Assembly (NCBI GenBank): GCA_023228995.1
Contig: JALOAD010000013.1
Coordinates: 1 to 64,000 of the forward strand
DNA length: 64,000 nucleotides
Reading direction: 5' to 3'
Source: Candidatus Muiribacterium halophilum
GTDB lineage: Bacteria; Muiribacteriota; Muiribacteriia; Muiribacteriales; Muiribacteriaceae
The notes under the pieces were generated by a model. That model saw only the letters and a list, made by a program, of their open reading frames with translations. It did not search any database and was not told where the DNA came from. The position numbers and the translations under genes are program-made. Below are positions 30,433 to 39,780 of this stretch, piece after piece (positions within the stretch are counted from its first letter, which is position 1; each line of letters begins with the position of its first letter).

Positions 30433-30779
30433 ATCAAAAATTATTTGAGGAAAACCAAATTAAGTTACTCGGATCTAATATTATTAGATATATTCAAAAT
30501 ATTAATAATAACAATATTAAATATAATGTTATATATGCACCAGAACCAATATACACATATCTAATGTTAGTTAGTAGTATCTCTTCTAATAAAGGTAAAA
30601 TGATATGTACTATTTTTGATCATTATAATAATAAATATGAATTAAAATATAATAATAATTTTATATTATCTTATAATAAGAAGAGATTTAGAGAGGTTAA
30701 AATAAATAGTTTATTAAATAATCAAACTGATCAACCATTAATAATAAATTATGAAATAATTAAAAAAGATGATCAATAA
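30420..30779 (+). CDS. Hypothetical protein with tail-like segment, 119 aa
   Basis: A soluble protein whose start (MLKIDQKLFEENQIKLLGSN) overlaps the gene before. Near residue 95 it has KRFREVKINSLLNNQ, the common tail motif, but here 16 further residues follow. Function unknown. Confidence 0.58.
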   Translation: MLKIDQKLFEENQIKLLGSNIIRYIQNINNNNIKYNVIYAPEPIYTYLMLVSSISSNKGKMICTIFDHYNNKYELKYNNNFILSYNKKRFREVKINSLLNNQTDQPLIINYEIIKKDDQ

Positions 30780-30795
30780 TTAATTATCTTTTTAA

Positions 30796-32148
30796 TTATT
30801 TTTTCTTCTTATCTACTTCACTATCATATCTAGTATTAAAGAAATTATCACCATCAGTAACAACATTTACATTTGAGTCCAAGGTAGCATAAGGTCCTAA
30901 GTCACCAGAACGAAATACACCACCATACATATCCCCATTTAAGTAACCCTCTAAAAAATAACAATTATTTAATTCAGAAGATTCTACTTTACAACTTAAT
31001 AATTTTGATTCAATTACATCAGATTGATGTACTTTACATTTAGTTAATTGGGATTTTTTAATATCTGAACCAACAAAGAAGCAATTTTCAAAAATACCTT
31101 CACAATCACAATTTATTAAATCAATATGTTTTATAATAGAAGTTGATATTATTTTAGCATCTATTACTTCTAATGTTTGAGTTTGTGTCACATAATTTAT
31201 TATACACTCTTTTAAGTCAAATGCACTATCTAATAAATTATACAATTTATTAAATATATTAGTATAATAAGCACTAACATATTCATATGTATTTATTTGA
31301 TCTATTTGTAATTGTATTGTATTATAATCAATTATAAAATTATCAAATTTAGATATATTTTTATATTTAGATATATTTTCCTCAAGATATTCTTCTAATT
31401 TGGTTATATCTTCTTTACTAAAATTAGTTCCAATACAATCATATGTGTTTATGATAAATTTATCCATGAAATATAATAAATTGCCTAAATTTTTCTCATA
31501 ATCTTTACCACCCACATATCTAAATTCTAATCTTTGATTTTCTTTATGTTCATTTATATGTAAAAAATTAATACCATAATATTTATCACTAGGTAGCCTT
31601 AAGTTATTTTTAACTACACTAATTGGTATATTAAAATAATCATATTCTTTATAAGGAACTAATCTTTTAACTGACTTAGCATATATATTACCTTTCCTAT
31701 TAGGATATAACCTATATATTTCTTCTTCATCGACATTTAATATCAACTTGAGTATATTTAAGTCATTGAGATCTTTGTTTTCTTTATCAAAGGATATATT
31801 GAAATGTATAGATACTTTATCATTTGTGTATCCATATGTTTGTATGAATTTTATTATTTTTATTAAATAATATTTAGCCTCTATATATGGAAGTGGACTA
31901 GTAATTAATTCTACACAATTCATACCACCTGAGCTATCATTTTCAATTTTGAAATTCAATCCAGTTGGAATGAAATCAGAGTGATATTTTCTAAATCCCC
32001 ATACTTTAACAGGTGATAGATCAATATTTAATTGTTCTAATGTTTTATAATATGATAAGTCACTCATATAGAATTCTAATTCAAATCCAATTATTGCATT
32101 TTTAAGTTTGTGATTTTGATTTAAGAATTTATCTGTATATTTTTTCAT
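30796..32148 (-). CDS. Amidoligase-like protein with pentapeptide-type C-terminus
   Basis: The 450-residue protein has IIGFELEFYMSD near residue 20 and MNCVELITSPLPY near residue 95, the typical start of COOH-NH2 ligase (Amidoligase_2) domains, plus RLEFRYVGG near 215. The C-terminal 100 residues show pentapeptide-like repeats (CDCEGIFENCFFVGSDIKKS, CKVHQSDVIESKLLSCKV). Such ligases form peptide-type bonds; the substrate is unknown. A late-type element precedes it. Confidence 0.68.
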   Translation of the reverse strand: MKKYTDKFLNQNHKLKNAIIGFELEFYMSDLSYYKTLEQLNIDLSPVKVWGFRKYHSDFIPTGLNFKIENDSSGGMNCVELITSPLPYIEAKYYLIKIIKFIQTYGYTNDKVSIHFNISFDKENKDLNDLNILKLILNVDEEEIYRLYPNRKGNIYAKSVKRLVPYKEYDYFNIPISVVKNNLRLPSDKYYGINFLHINEHKENQRLEFRYVGGKDYEKNLGNLLYFMDKFIINTYDCIGTNFSKEDITKLEEYLEENISKYKNISKFDNFIIDYNTIQLQIDQINTYEYVSAYYTNIFNKLYNLLDSAFDLKECIINYVTQTQTLEVIDAKIISTSIIKHIDLINCDCEGIFENCFFVGSDIKKSQLTKCKVHQSDVIESKLLSCKVESSELNNCYFLEGYLNGDMYGGVFRSGDLGPYATLDSNVNVVTDGDNFFNTRYDSEVDKKKK

Positions 32149-32152
32149 AATC

Positions 32153-32164
32153 TATATATTAAAA
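32153..32164 (-). promoter_or_regulatory. Late-type promoter element
   Basis: Minus strand TTTTAATATATA ending 5 nt before the ATG at 32148. Confidence 0.55.
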
Positions 32165-32237
32165 TTAATTATTGTCATTTTTTTCAATAGGAACAGAGTT
32201 TTTATATATATAATTATATAAAAATTAATAATTATAC

Positions 32238-32627
32238 ATGGAATTTTTTTGTGTTTATTGTAAAACTAGAAAAAAACTAGATAAATTTATCAAAGCCAAT
32301 CATATTAAGAACAAATATATCATTGATATTAAGAAGATTATGGATGAGGAGGAAGTAGATTTTAATGTGGATAAAATGTATTTGAAAGTTTTGATATTTC
32401 ATAAAGTTCAACAAGCTATTGAGAAAAATAAAAATATTTATTATATACCCTATTTTGAAGATGGTTTTACTATAAATAAATTATTAAATATAAAAAAATT
32501 ATTAGGAGAAAATAATTTTAATATTTTATTATTCTATAGTGAATTTAGAAAAGATACTAATATTTTAGAAGATGTTTTTTCCAATCTATCTAAATTTAAT
32601 AATAGTCAAATAATACGTGATTATTAG
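32238..32627 (+). CDS. Hypothetical protein, 129 aa
   Basis: Not recognised. A charged protein (FFCVYCKTRKKLDKFIKANH) with LFYSEFRKDTNILEDVFSNL near the end. The shape (short strands alternating with Lys-rich helices, YYIPYFEDGFTINKLLNI) could fit a small nucleotide-binding or P-loop-like fold, but no P-loop is visible. It lies at the start of the plus-strand virion block. Confidence 0.5.
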   Translation: MEFFCVYCKTRKKLDKFIKANHIKNKYIIDIKKIMDEEEVDFNVDKMYLKVLIFHKVQQAIEKNKNIYYIPYFEDGFTINKLLNIKKLLGENNFNILLFYSEFRKDTNILEDVFSNLSKFNNSQIIRDY

Positions 32628-32638
32628 AAACAATTTTA

Positions 32639-32651
32639 TTTTTATATATAG
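32639..32651 (+). promoter_or_regulatory. Late-type promoter element
   Basis: TTTTTATATATAG, 20 nt upstream of the first virion gene at 32672. Confidence 0.5.
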
Positions 32652-32671
32652 TATAAAATAAATATATCTAT

Positions 32672-34507
32672 ATGCCAAATTCATCAATATTAGGTGGTTC
32701 ACCTCTTGGGTTAATTAACTTAAGAAGTTATACAGATATTAATGGTAGATCAACTTTTAATGCAGGTGAAAGTAGAAATGTTGATGTTAAATCTTACAAC
32801 AATAATAAATCCAATGTAGGTCTTAAATATGGAAATAGTTTATTTACTGGAGCAAGATCAGTTGTTGCTTGGCCTAAAATAAATGATGTAGATTCAAATT
32901 CTAAAGAACATGACTTAAATAAAGATCATCTTCATAATGATAGTGTGTATGATACTAGTATATTGAATATTATAGAAAAATTATCCAATACTAAAGCACA
33001 ATTAAGACCTTCTGATTTTGCATATCTTAAAAATGTTGGAGTTTATCCAAATAATCGTTTGATGATAGCTCGTAGATTTGCCACACCAGTTGGTGATAAT
33101 ATTATGACTAATAAAAAAGATGCAGATTTAATTTCTTTAGCTACTTTAATTTCTTGGTTACCTGAAGGACAAGACTTTTTGTCAATATCTTTTGGTGAAG
33201 TCTGGGAAGAAGCACCTGCAGATTTTAAGAATATATTAACATCATTGGGAGAGGATATGGGAATTGGTAATCTTGGTGGTATTGCAGGTGCTGCTGGTAA
33301 TTTATTACCATTACCTGGGTTTACTGAAATTTTTCAACGTAATTTTTTAGCAAGTTTAGGTTTGATAGAAAAGGATGTTGCAAATATGATACCTTCAGGA
33401 AATCCAAACCTCATTAAACAAGCTAAGATGAGAAAAACTGTTGGTTATAGTAGTGCAGACTCTGGTTTGAAGTGTAATGTTAATATTAAAATGACATGTG
33501 AATATGAATTGAAATATATATCTGGCATAGATCCTACAATAGTTTGGATGGATTTACTTGGTATGATAACAAGATTTGGTACGTCTGAAAGTACAAGTTA
33601 TGGACTTGGTTTAAGTGCATCATCTACAATATCAAGATGGTTAAATAATCCAAATGATATGATAGGTGAGATGACCACTGCTATATATGATGCTATATAT
33701 AATGCTTCAATTGGTATAAAAGAAGAATTAGAAAAATCTTTATTCCAATCAAAAAGCGCTGAGCTGACAGCATCAAGTAGTTTAAAAAAACAAGAAGGAG
33801 AAAATAATAAAAAAGCACACTTAATGGGTGAAGAAGAATCCATACTTAATGCTGAAAAAATGGGTGCTGGTATTAGAACACTTATTAAAGATATAGGCAC
33901 TTATGCTATAAATGGATTAGTACAAAAATATAGAGTTAAAATAATTGGTGTATTAAATACTTTAACTGGTATGCCTTCTACACCATGGCACATAACAATA
34001 GGAAATCCACTCAGACCTACTTTTTGTTCTGGAGATATGTTAGTTGATAATGTAGAACTTAAATTAGGACCAACTTTAGCTTTTAATGATTTACCTTCTA
34101 ATATAACGGTGGATTTTTCATTAACAAATGCAAGACCTTGGGGTATGCAAGAAATTATGAGAAAATTCAATAGTGGCTATTTGAGAACTATTAAATCACA
34201 AAAATCATATTATGAAACTAATTCATATATGATAGGGGAGGGTAAAGATGCTCGTTTAGCAATTGAGTCACCTGGTCAAATAGAGGGATATGATTATTCA
34301 GCACCAGTTTCTGGTACACAAAGTGTTAATATTACTAATCAATCTACTACTAATAATATAGATACTGCAAAAGGATCTGAATCTATTATTAACACCAATG
34401 GTGATACTTCAAAATCTAATTTAACTAAAGTGACTAAGGCAATAGATGGTAAATTACCAAATGAGGGGGAAATGAATAAGGATGCAAATTCACCGGTTAA
34501 AAAATAA
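32672..34507 (+). CDS. Probable baseplate/tail-tube-cap protein (gp48/gp54-like)
   Basis: The 611-residue protein is the first of the virion block. STPWHITIGNPLRPTFCSGD near residue 430 and DLPSNITVDFSLTNARPWGM near residue 472 resemble the C-terminal domain of T4-type tail-tube initiator or cap proteins. A Gly-rich central region (GGIAGAAGNLLPLPGF) and a Ser/Thr/Asn-rich C-terminus follow. The call rests on those motifs and context, so it is moderate. Confidence 0.5.
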   Translation: MPNSSILGGSPLGLINLRSYTDINGRSTFNAGESRNVDVKSYNNNKSNVGLKYGNSLFTGARSVVAWPKINDVDSNSKEHDLNKDHLHNDSVYDTSILNIIEKLSNTKAQLRPSDFAYLKNVGVYPNNRLMIARRFATPVGDNIMTNKKDADLISLATLISWLPEGQDFLSISFGEVWEEAPADFKNILTSLGEDMGIGNLGGIAGAAGNLLPLPGFTEIFQRNFLASLGLIEKDVANMIPSGNPNLIKQAKMRKTVGYSSADSGLKCNVNIKMTCEYELKYISGIDPTIVWMDLLGMITRFGTSESTSYGLGLSASSTISRWLNNPNDMIGEMTTAIYDAIYNASIGIKEELEKSLFQSKSAELTASSSLKKQEGENNKKAHLMGEEESILNAEKMGAGIRTLIKDIGTYAINGLVQKYRVKIIGVLNTLTGMPSTPWHITIGNPLRPTFCSGDMLVDNVELKLGPTLAFNDLPSNITVDFSLTNARPWGMQEIMRKFNSGYLRTIKSQKSYYETNSYMIGEGKDARLAIESPGQIEGYDYSAPVSGTQSVNITNQSTTNNIDTAKGSESIINTNGDTSKSNLTKVTKAIDGKLPNEGEMNKDANSPVKK

Positions 34508-34519
34508 TATTATAATAAT

Positions 34520-34999
34520 ATGAATATAAAATCATTAGAAACATTAAAATATGATAGTAACACAGATCTATTTGATATGTTTATACCACAATTCTTAAAT
34601 ACTGGTGCAGAATTAAATACATATGTGGTTCAAATTTATGAAGAAATGAGAATTGATAGTGTTATGATGTCTATGTATAATAATGATGTTAATGTATTAT
34701 CTGATATAGATGTTATATTATTTATTAATGGTATTGATAATCCCTTGAATATACAAGTTGGTGATATTTTATATTATCCACCTATTGAAAATTTGAGTTC
34801 ATATCGTAATGTATATGATAGTAAACAATCAACTGATATTAAAAAAATATTAGCTACTCCAAATAAAACTACAAAAACTGATAATAATAGAACTTCTTAT
34901 GTTGAAAATGGATATACATTACCACCTGTTGTAATGGAACAACCAAAAGAACCAGTTAGGGTTGAAGATAATAAAATAGTCATAGGAGGGCTTAATTAA
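34520..34999 (+). CDS. 53: Baseplate wedge protein with LysM-like domain (gp53-like)
   Basis: The 159-residue protein has ILFINGIDNPLNIQVGDILY followed by YPP, the pattern of LysM-like domains in T4 gp53-type baseplate proteins. The C-terminus is Pro/Glu/Asn-rich. It sits between the putative tube cap and other baseplate genes. Confidence 0.6.
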   Translation: MNIKSLETLKYDSNTDLFDMFIPQFLNTGAELNTYVVQIYEEMRIDSVMMSMYNNDVNVLSDIDVILFINGIDNPLNIQVGDILYYPPIENLSSYRNVYDSKQSTDIKKILATPNKTTKTDNNRTSYVENGYTLPPVVMEQPKEPVRVEDNKIVIGGLN

Positions 35000-35001
35000 T
35001 T

Positions 35002-36015
35002 ATGTCAGATTTATTAAAAACTGTACGTATAACTGACAATATTAAATATGAGTTATATAAAAAAGGTAATAGTAAAAAATATACAATTGCATATTTAGAT
35101 AAAGAAGTAAAAAGTCAATATTATGATTTTAGTTTATCTGATGATTTTGTGATAAAAGAATCATTAGTTGAATTTGCTAGAATTAATAATAAAAAGGCAG
35201 ACTATTATAAAGTAATACAAAATCCATATAAAGATCCATTTGATAAAAGATTATATGGTAGTATTAATTATCCATATTACTTAAATAATACTTGTAAAAT
35301 AATAATTGAATGGGTTGGTATGTTACCAAATCCAGAATTTCAATTAGGACCATATTCAATAGGTGATGATGCTGTTGAATTTAATAAAGTACTTGGTGTA
35401 AAAAGGTGGATAGAGGGGAATGTTACAAACAACATAGATAATGGTGAATCTAATATAACTTCTACTTGGGTTGATATAAATGGAAATTATGATATAGCTT
35501 ATATAAGCTATAAAAAAGTTTTGATATATTTACCAGATAATACAATATTAATTCAAACACAAGATGGATTAGAATATAATAATGAAAGTAATGAGAATTT
35601 TATTAAATATTCAAATAAAATTAAAGATATTAATATAATTGAAAATGTTATATCAAATTATATAAAATTAATAGTTAATAATAGAGGAATATCTTATGAT
35701 GATTATAAATTAAAATTATGTGATCCTGATACAAATCATTGTAATATAATACCTTATATTAATCCTTTTGAAGTTGTACCTACCATAATAGACAAACCAA
35801 TAGAGGTGGATATTAAAGATAACCAAAAAATTAATTTAACATTAGATGGTATATCAGATAATATACATATTAAAGAAAAAACAGATTTACCAACTTTCAC
35901 TGTGTGGATAGGAAACAAGCCAATAATGAATAATGAAGAAATAACATTTAATGATTATATTGATACAAATGAATTAAATATAGAATATATTGAAAATAAA
36001 TCAATACTTACTTAA
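35002..36015 (+). CDS. Probable virion (baseplate) protein, 337 aa
   Basis: No family recognised. Beta-rich and acidic (PYYLNNTCKIIIEWVGMLPN; VKRWIEGNVTNNIDNGE). Its position between the gp53-like and hub genes, 2 nt after the former, makes a baseplate role likely. A terminator follows its stop. Confidence 0.5.
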   Translation: MSDLLKTVRITDNIKYELYKKGNSKKYTIAYLDKEVKSQYYDFSLSDDFVIKESLVEFARINNKKADYYKVIQNPYKDPFDKRLYGSINYPYYLNNTCKIIIEWVGMLPNPEFQLGPYSIGDDAVEFNKVLGVKRWIEGNVTNNIDNGESNITSTWVDINGNYDIAYISYKKVLIYLPDNTILIQTQDGLEYNNESNENFIKYSNKIKDINIIENVISNYIKLIVNNRGISYDDYKLKLCDPDTNHCNIIPYINPFEVVPTIIDKPIEVDIKDNQKINLTLDGISDNIHIKEKTDLPTFTVWIGNKPIMNNEEITFNDYIDTNELNIEYIENKSILT

Positions 36016-36032
36016 AATAGAAAGAATAAATA

Positions 36033-36076
36033 TACAGTTACATATTTGAATTAAAAATATGTAACTGTTATTTTTA
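36033..36076. terminator. Bidirectional terminator
   Basis: ACAGTTACATATTT...AAATATGTAACTGT (14-bp stem, 7-nt loop) with TTATTTTT after it, between the convergent genes ending at 36015 and 36080. Confidence 0.88.
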
Positions 36077-36079
36077 AGT

Positions 36080-36283
36080 TTAAGTATTTTTAGGTTTATT
36101 TGTTTTTGGTTTATGTTTTTTAGGTTTATTAGTTTTTTTAATAACATCTGTTTTTTCAGATTTTACTTCAATTACTTTTGGTACATTTTTAACAATTGGT
36201 TCAACTTTTGGTTCTTCAACTTTCACTGGTTTAGTTACTTCTTTTTTTCCAAACCATCTTTTCCATAATTTTTTAATTAACAT
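36080..36283 (-). CDS. Lys/Pro-rich basic protein, 67 aa
   Basis: MLIKKLWKRWFGKKE at the start is a short amphipathic basic helix. The rest is low-complexity Lys, Pro, Val and Thr (VKVEEPKVEPIVKNVP and a PKKHKPKTNKPKN ending), which resembles histone-H1-like or TonB-linker segments. It could bind DNA or RNA. It has a late-type element upstream. Function unknown. Confidence 0.55.
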   Translation of the reverse strand: MLIKKLWKRWFGKKEVTKPVKVEEPKVEPIVKNVPKVIEVKSEKTDVIKKTNKPKKHKPKTNKPKNT

Positions 36284-36310
36284 TTTTTATAACTTATTTT
36301 TATTTTGTTT

Positions 36311-36322
36311 TTATATATTAAA
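36311..36322 (-). promoter_or_regulatory. Late-type promoter element
   Basis: Minus strand TTTAATATATAA, about 28 nt upstream of the Lys/Pro-rich gene. Confidence 0.45.
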
Positions 36323-36340
36323 TATAAAAACATTATACAT

Positions 36341-36354
36341 TTTTTATATATAAA
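36341..36354 (+). promoter_or_regulatory. Late-type promoter element before uvsW
   Basis: TTTTTATATATAAA, 7 nt upstream of the ATG at 36362 and divergent from the element at 36311. Confidence 0.45.
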
Positions 36355-36361
36355 AATAGCA

Positions 36362-37948
36362 ATGAAGTTTAGATATGATAAAGAAAAAGAAGAGCTTGTA
36401 GTTTCTGAGTCTACAAGAATTGAATATCATCAAATAAAATTATGGTTAACTAGACATGTTAAAGGATATAAATTTACACCTCAATATAAGATGGGTGTGT
36501 GGAATGGTCAGCAATCATATTTCAGAGATGGTAAAATAAATTTAGGATTATGGAAAGAATTATTAAAAGCATGTAAGGAAATTGAAGTTCCATTTATAAT
36601 GGAGAATAAAGAAGACTTTCCTATAAATAGAGCAGTGACCTTAGATGAAGTTAGAGAATTTTGTTTAGATTTTTTCAAAAATCATAAAATAAAAAAAGAT
36701 AATAAATGGATACCATTTATGCCATATGATCACCAAATAGAAACTGCTTATAAAATATTAAAGAATAGATATTGTATGGCTGAAGTTGCTACATCAGGAG
36801 GTAAATCATTAATTATATCATTGGTATTATTTTATACTATGAAATTTATAGATCCAAAAGCAAAATTTCTAATTATTGTACCTTCAATTAGTTTGGTTAC
36901 ACAATTTTATGATGATTTATTACAAAATTTTTATGGTGAGAATTTTTTAGTTGAAAATAAAGATAAAGATATTGTTAGTGTCAATGGTATACTTAGGATA
37001 GAAGAAGTTATGTCTGAAAAACCACGTAAATGGTCAGGTAAATTAGATGCTAATATTTACATAGGAACTTATCAATCATTAGAAAAATGGCCTAAAGAAT
37101 TTTTCAAACAATTTCATACTGTTATTACAGATGAGGCACACTCAGCTAAAAATAAAACAATTACTACAATATTGGGTCATACTTTTGGAGTAGCTTATTC
37201 TAGATTTGGTGTATCTGGTACATTTCCTATTGACACAAGTTGTGAAATATTAAGTGTACAATCTGTATTAGGTCCAAAAATAACAGAGGTAACTGCTAAG
37301 GAATTAATTAATAAAGGTATAATTACTCAAATGAGTATAAAATCTATTATAATGAATCATAATAACCCAGAGTTAGATGCGAGAATGTATCAAATACGAA
37401 AAGCTGGTTATGGTAAGGAAGCATTAGAAATAGAAAAAGAATATGCACATCAATCAGAAAAGAGAATTGATTTTATTAAAAAGATAATTTCTAAATGTGA
37501 AGATAATACATTGTTATTATTTCATACTATAGAATATGGTGAAAAGTTATTTACTGTTCTATCTGAGGCATTCCCTGATAAAAATTTCCATTATATTGAT
37601 GGTAGTATTTCAGGTAAGAAAAGAGAAGAAATAAAAAAGAAAATGGAGCAAAGTGCTGGTATTCAGATACTTATTGCTTCATTTGGATGTTTGAGCACGG
37701 GTGTGAGTATTAAGAATCTACATAATGTAATATTTGCAGATTCTTTCAAATCTGAACAAATTATTATACAATCAATAGGTAGGGCTTTAAGATTACACTC
37801 AACTAAAAAAGTTGCCACTATATATGATTTAGTGGATGTATTTAAGAATGAAAACTATAATAATATTTTATATACACATTATAGAGAGAGATTAACTTTC
37901 TATAAAAAAAGAGAATATCCCTATAAAGAATATAAAATCAACTTATAG
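36362..37948 (+). CDS. uvsW: UvsW-like SF2 DNA helicase/ATPase
   Basis: I start at 36362 (MKFRYDKEKEELVV); upstream in-frame codons are AT-rich leader. The N-terminal domain (LWLTRHVKGYKFTPQYKMGV) matches T4 UvsW. Walker A is ATSGGKSLI near residue 143, the DEAH box is ITDEAHSAKNK near residue 258, and QSIGRALRLHS is motif VI. In T4, UvsW unwinds R-loops and branched DNA, moving replication from origin-dependent to recombination-dependent. Its gene is inserted in the virion block. Confidence 0.9.
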   Translation: MKFRYDKEKEELVVSESTRIEYHQIKLWLTRHVKGYKFTPQYKMGVWNGQQSYFRDGKINLGLWKELLKACKEIEVPFIMENKEDFPINRAVTLDEVREFCLDFFKNHKIKKDNKWIPFMPYDHQIETAYKILKNRYCMAEVATSGGKSLIISLVLFYTMKFIDPKAKFLIIVPSISLVTQFYDDLLQNFYGENFLVENKDKDIVSVNGILRIEEVMSEKPRKWSGKLDANIYIGTYQSLEKWPKEFFKQFHTVITDEAHSAKNKTITTILGHTFGVAYSRFGVSGTFPIDTSCEILSVQSVLGPKITEVTAKELINKGIITQMSIKSIIMNHNNPELDARMYQIRKAGYGKEALEIEKEYAHQSEKRIDFIKKIISKCEDNTLLLFHTIEYGEKLFTVLSEAFPDKNFHYIDGSISGKKREEIKKKMEQSAGIQILIASFGCLSTGVSIKNLHNVIFADSFKSEQIIIQSIGRALRLHSTKKVATIYDLVDVFKNENYNNILYTHYRERLTFYKKREYPYKEYKINL

Positions 37949-37966
37949 AAAGTTGATTTTTTTATA
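37935..37966 (+). terminator. Terminator overlapping the uvsW stop codon
   Basis: AAAATCAACTT-ATAG-AAAGTTGATTTTTTT: an 11-bp stem with the TAG stop in the loop, followed by T residues that also form part of the next late-type element. Confidence 0.85.
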
Positions 37967-37971
37967 TATAT
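37959..37971 (+). promoter_or_regulatory. Late-type promoter element
   Basis: TTTTTATATATAT directly before the hub gene ATG at 37975, overlapping the uvsW terminator tract. Confidence 0.45.
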
Positions 37972-37974
37972 CAC

Positions 37975-39774
37975 ATGGCCGATAAAATAATAATTAAGAA
38001 AAAGAGTGGTGTTGGTGAAATAACTGGAGTAACTGAGATAGAAGTTTCTGATATTTATAACACTGGTATAAATTCATCCACTTTTAGTGAATTACAATTT
38101 ACTGAGAGTGGAGAATATATATTATCTATATCTACAACAGTACCTAATGTGGAACCAATAGAACTTAAAATTATTGTTGATAAGGATACTAATTTTATTA
38201 AACAAGAAGAAAATAAAGTGTCTAAATCAGACACACCCAAGACAAATACTAATAGACCGATTATATCACAATTAGATAAACCCACTATAAAATTACCACC
38301 AATTAAGATGGATGTAGATATTAATGGTGGAGATCAATCACAATATATAGAGGGTTTAGGATATACTCCACTTATTTGGTATAGAACAATTGCAATTGAG
38401 GAAAGATATATTAGATCATTAAGATTATATCACAATGATATATTACCAATGATTGAATTTACTTTTGAAGATACTAAGGATATAATGAAGGGTATAGCCA
38501 CACCAACAGATGATTCAACTATTGAGTTATTTCTAAATTCTACATCAAAGAACTTAAAATCACTACATATGTCATTTAAGATTGAGAGTTTTGTACAAGG
38601 TGAACAAAAGGGTAGCCAAACTTATAAAGTTAGAGGAGTTATAAATGTTCCAGATCTATATATACCTAATACTAAATCTTATAATAACACTTCATTTGGT
38701 GCACTTAGAACAATTAGTAAAGAATTGGGATTAGGATTTAATTCAAATATATCTGATACAGATGATAAAATGATATGGCGTAATTCTAATAAGAAAATTA
38801 TAAGTTTCATGAATGATATAATAACTCGATCATATATAAGTGATGATTCATTTATGGTTGGTTATATAGATTATTATTATTGTTTTAATTATGTGGATAT
38901 TGGGAAAGAGATGGAAAGAGATGCCTCAAATGATGTTGGTGTTGATACATCACCATTGGTGGGACAATCTAATAAAAATGATATAGATAGAATAATACCA
39001 ATCAAGTTAATTAATGATCATTCACAATCCGGTTCTTGTAATTTTATAAAGGTTAATTCTATGATCAATGACTCTACTAGAAAATCATTAAAGGAAGGAT
39101 ATTCAACTATAACTAAAATTTATGATAGATCAAAAAAACAATTTTTAGTATTTAATGTAGATTCAACTACTTCAGATGGTAAAGATTCAATTATATTAAA
39201 GGGTGCAATTGATGATGATAAATATGTAAAAGATAATGTTAAACATATATTTAATGGTAAAGTAGATACTGATAATGTACATAAAAATTATAATTATTCA
39301 GCAACTCAAAATAGAATTAATTTAGCAAATTTAAATAAAATTGCTTTAGATGTATCTTTACCAAATGCTAATTGGAATTTATATAAATTTCAGAAAGTTG
39401 ATGTTCAAATTATAAACCAAACTTCTACTCCAAGTAATCCAGATATGATTGATTGGAGATATTCAGGATATTATATAATAGCAGATATTGAATATTTGTG
39501 GGATGGAAATAAAATAACACAGCGACTAAGATTAGTTAGGAAGGAATTGGGTAAAACTCCTGATGAGATTAAAAATGATATTGTAGTACCTAAAAAAACA
39601 GAATTAAAAGAAAATAATACTAATCCAATTGATACCAAATACAAACCTAATAGTGTGTATGATATAGGTAGAAGTTATTTTGTTAGAGATAAATCAGGTA
39701 ATAGATATGAATTAATTGTTAGATCTTTATCTGAAAATGGAGATGAAATAACAGCAGAACTTAAAAAGAAATAA
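37975..39774 (+). CDS. Baseplate hub protein (gp27/GpD-like)
   Basis: The 599-residue protein has an N-terminal Ig-like stretch (ELQFTESGEYILSISTTVPN), a linker of Lys/Thr/Asn, then a hub-type domain: RSLRLYHNDILPMIEFTFED, LHMSFKIESFVQG, GALRTISKELGLGFNSNISD and FMNDIITRSYISDDSF. The C-terminus (YYIIADIEYLWDGNKITQRL) fits tail hub proteins. It lies one gene before a lysozyme-domain protein. The gp27 assignment comes from pattern and context. Confidence 0.6.
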   Translation: MADKIIIKKKSGVGEITGVTEIEVSDIYNTGINSSTFSELQFTESGEYILSISTTVPNVEPIELKIIVDKDTNFIKQEENKVSKSDTPKTNTNRPIISQLDKPTIKLPPIKMDVDINGGDQSQYIEGLGYTPLIWYRTIAIEERYIRSLRLYHNDILPMIEFTFEDTKDIMKGIATPTDDSTIELFLNSTSKNLKSLHMSFKIESFVQGEQKGSQTYKVRGVINVPDLYIPNTKSYNNTSFGALRTISKELGLGFNSNISDTDDKMIWRNSNKKIISFMNDIITRSYISDDSFMVGYIDYYYCFNYVDIGKEMERDASNDVGVDTSPLVGQSNKNDIDRIIPIKLINDHSQSGSCNFIKVNSMINDSTRKSLKEGYSTITKIYDRSKKQFLVFNVDSTTSDGKDSIILKGAIDDDKYVKDNVKHIFNGKVDTDNVHKNYNYSATQNRINLANLNKIALDVSLPNANWNLYKFQKVDVQIINQTSTPSNPDMIDWRYSGYYIIADIEYLWDGNKITQRLRLVRKELGKTPDEIKNDIVVPKKTELKENNTNPIDTKYKPNSVYDIGRSYFVRDKSGNRYELIVRSLSENGDEITAELKKK

Positions 39775-39780
39775 TGATAT

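Noticed and set aside
33598-34170. Minus-strand ORFs inside the tube-cap gene
   Set aside because: Antisense shadows of a strongly coding virion gene.
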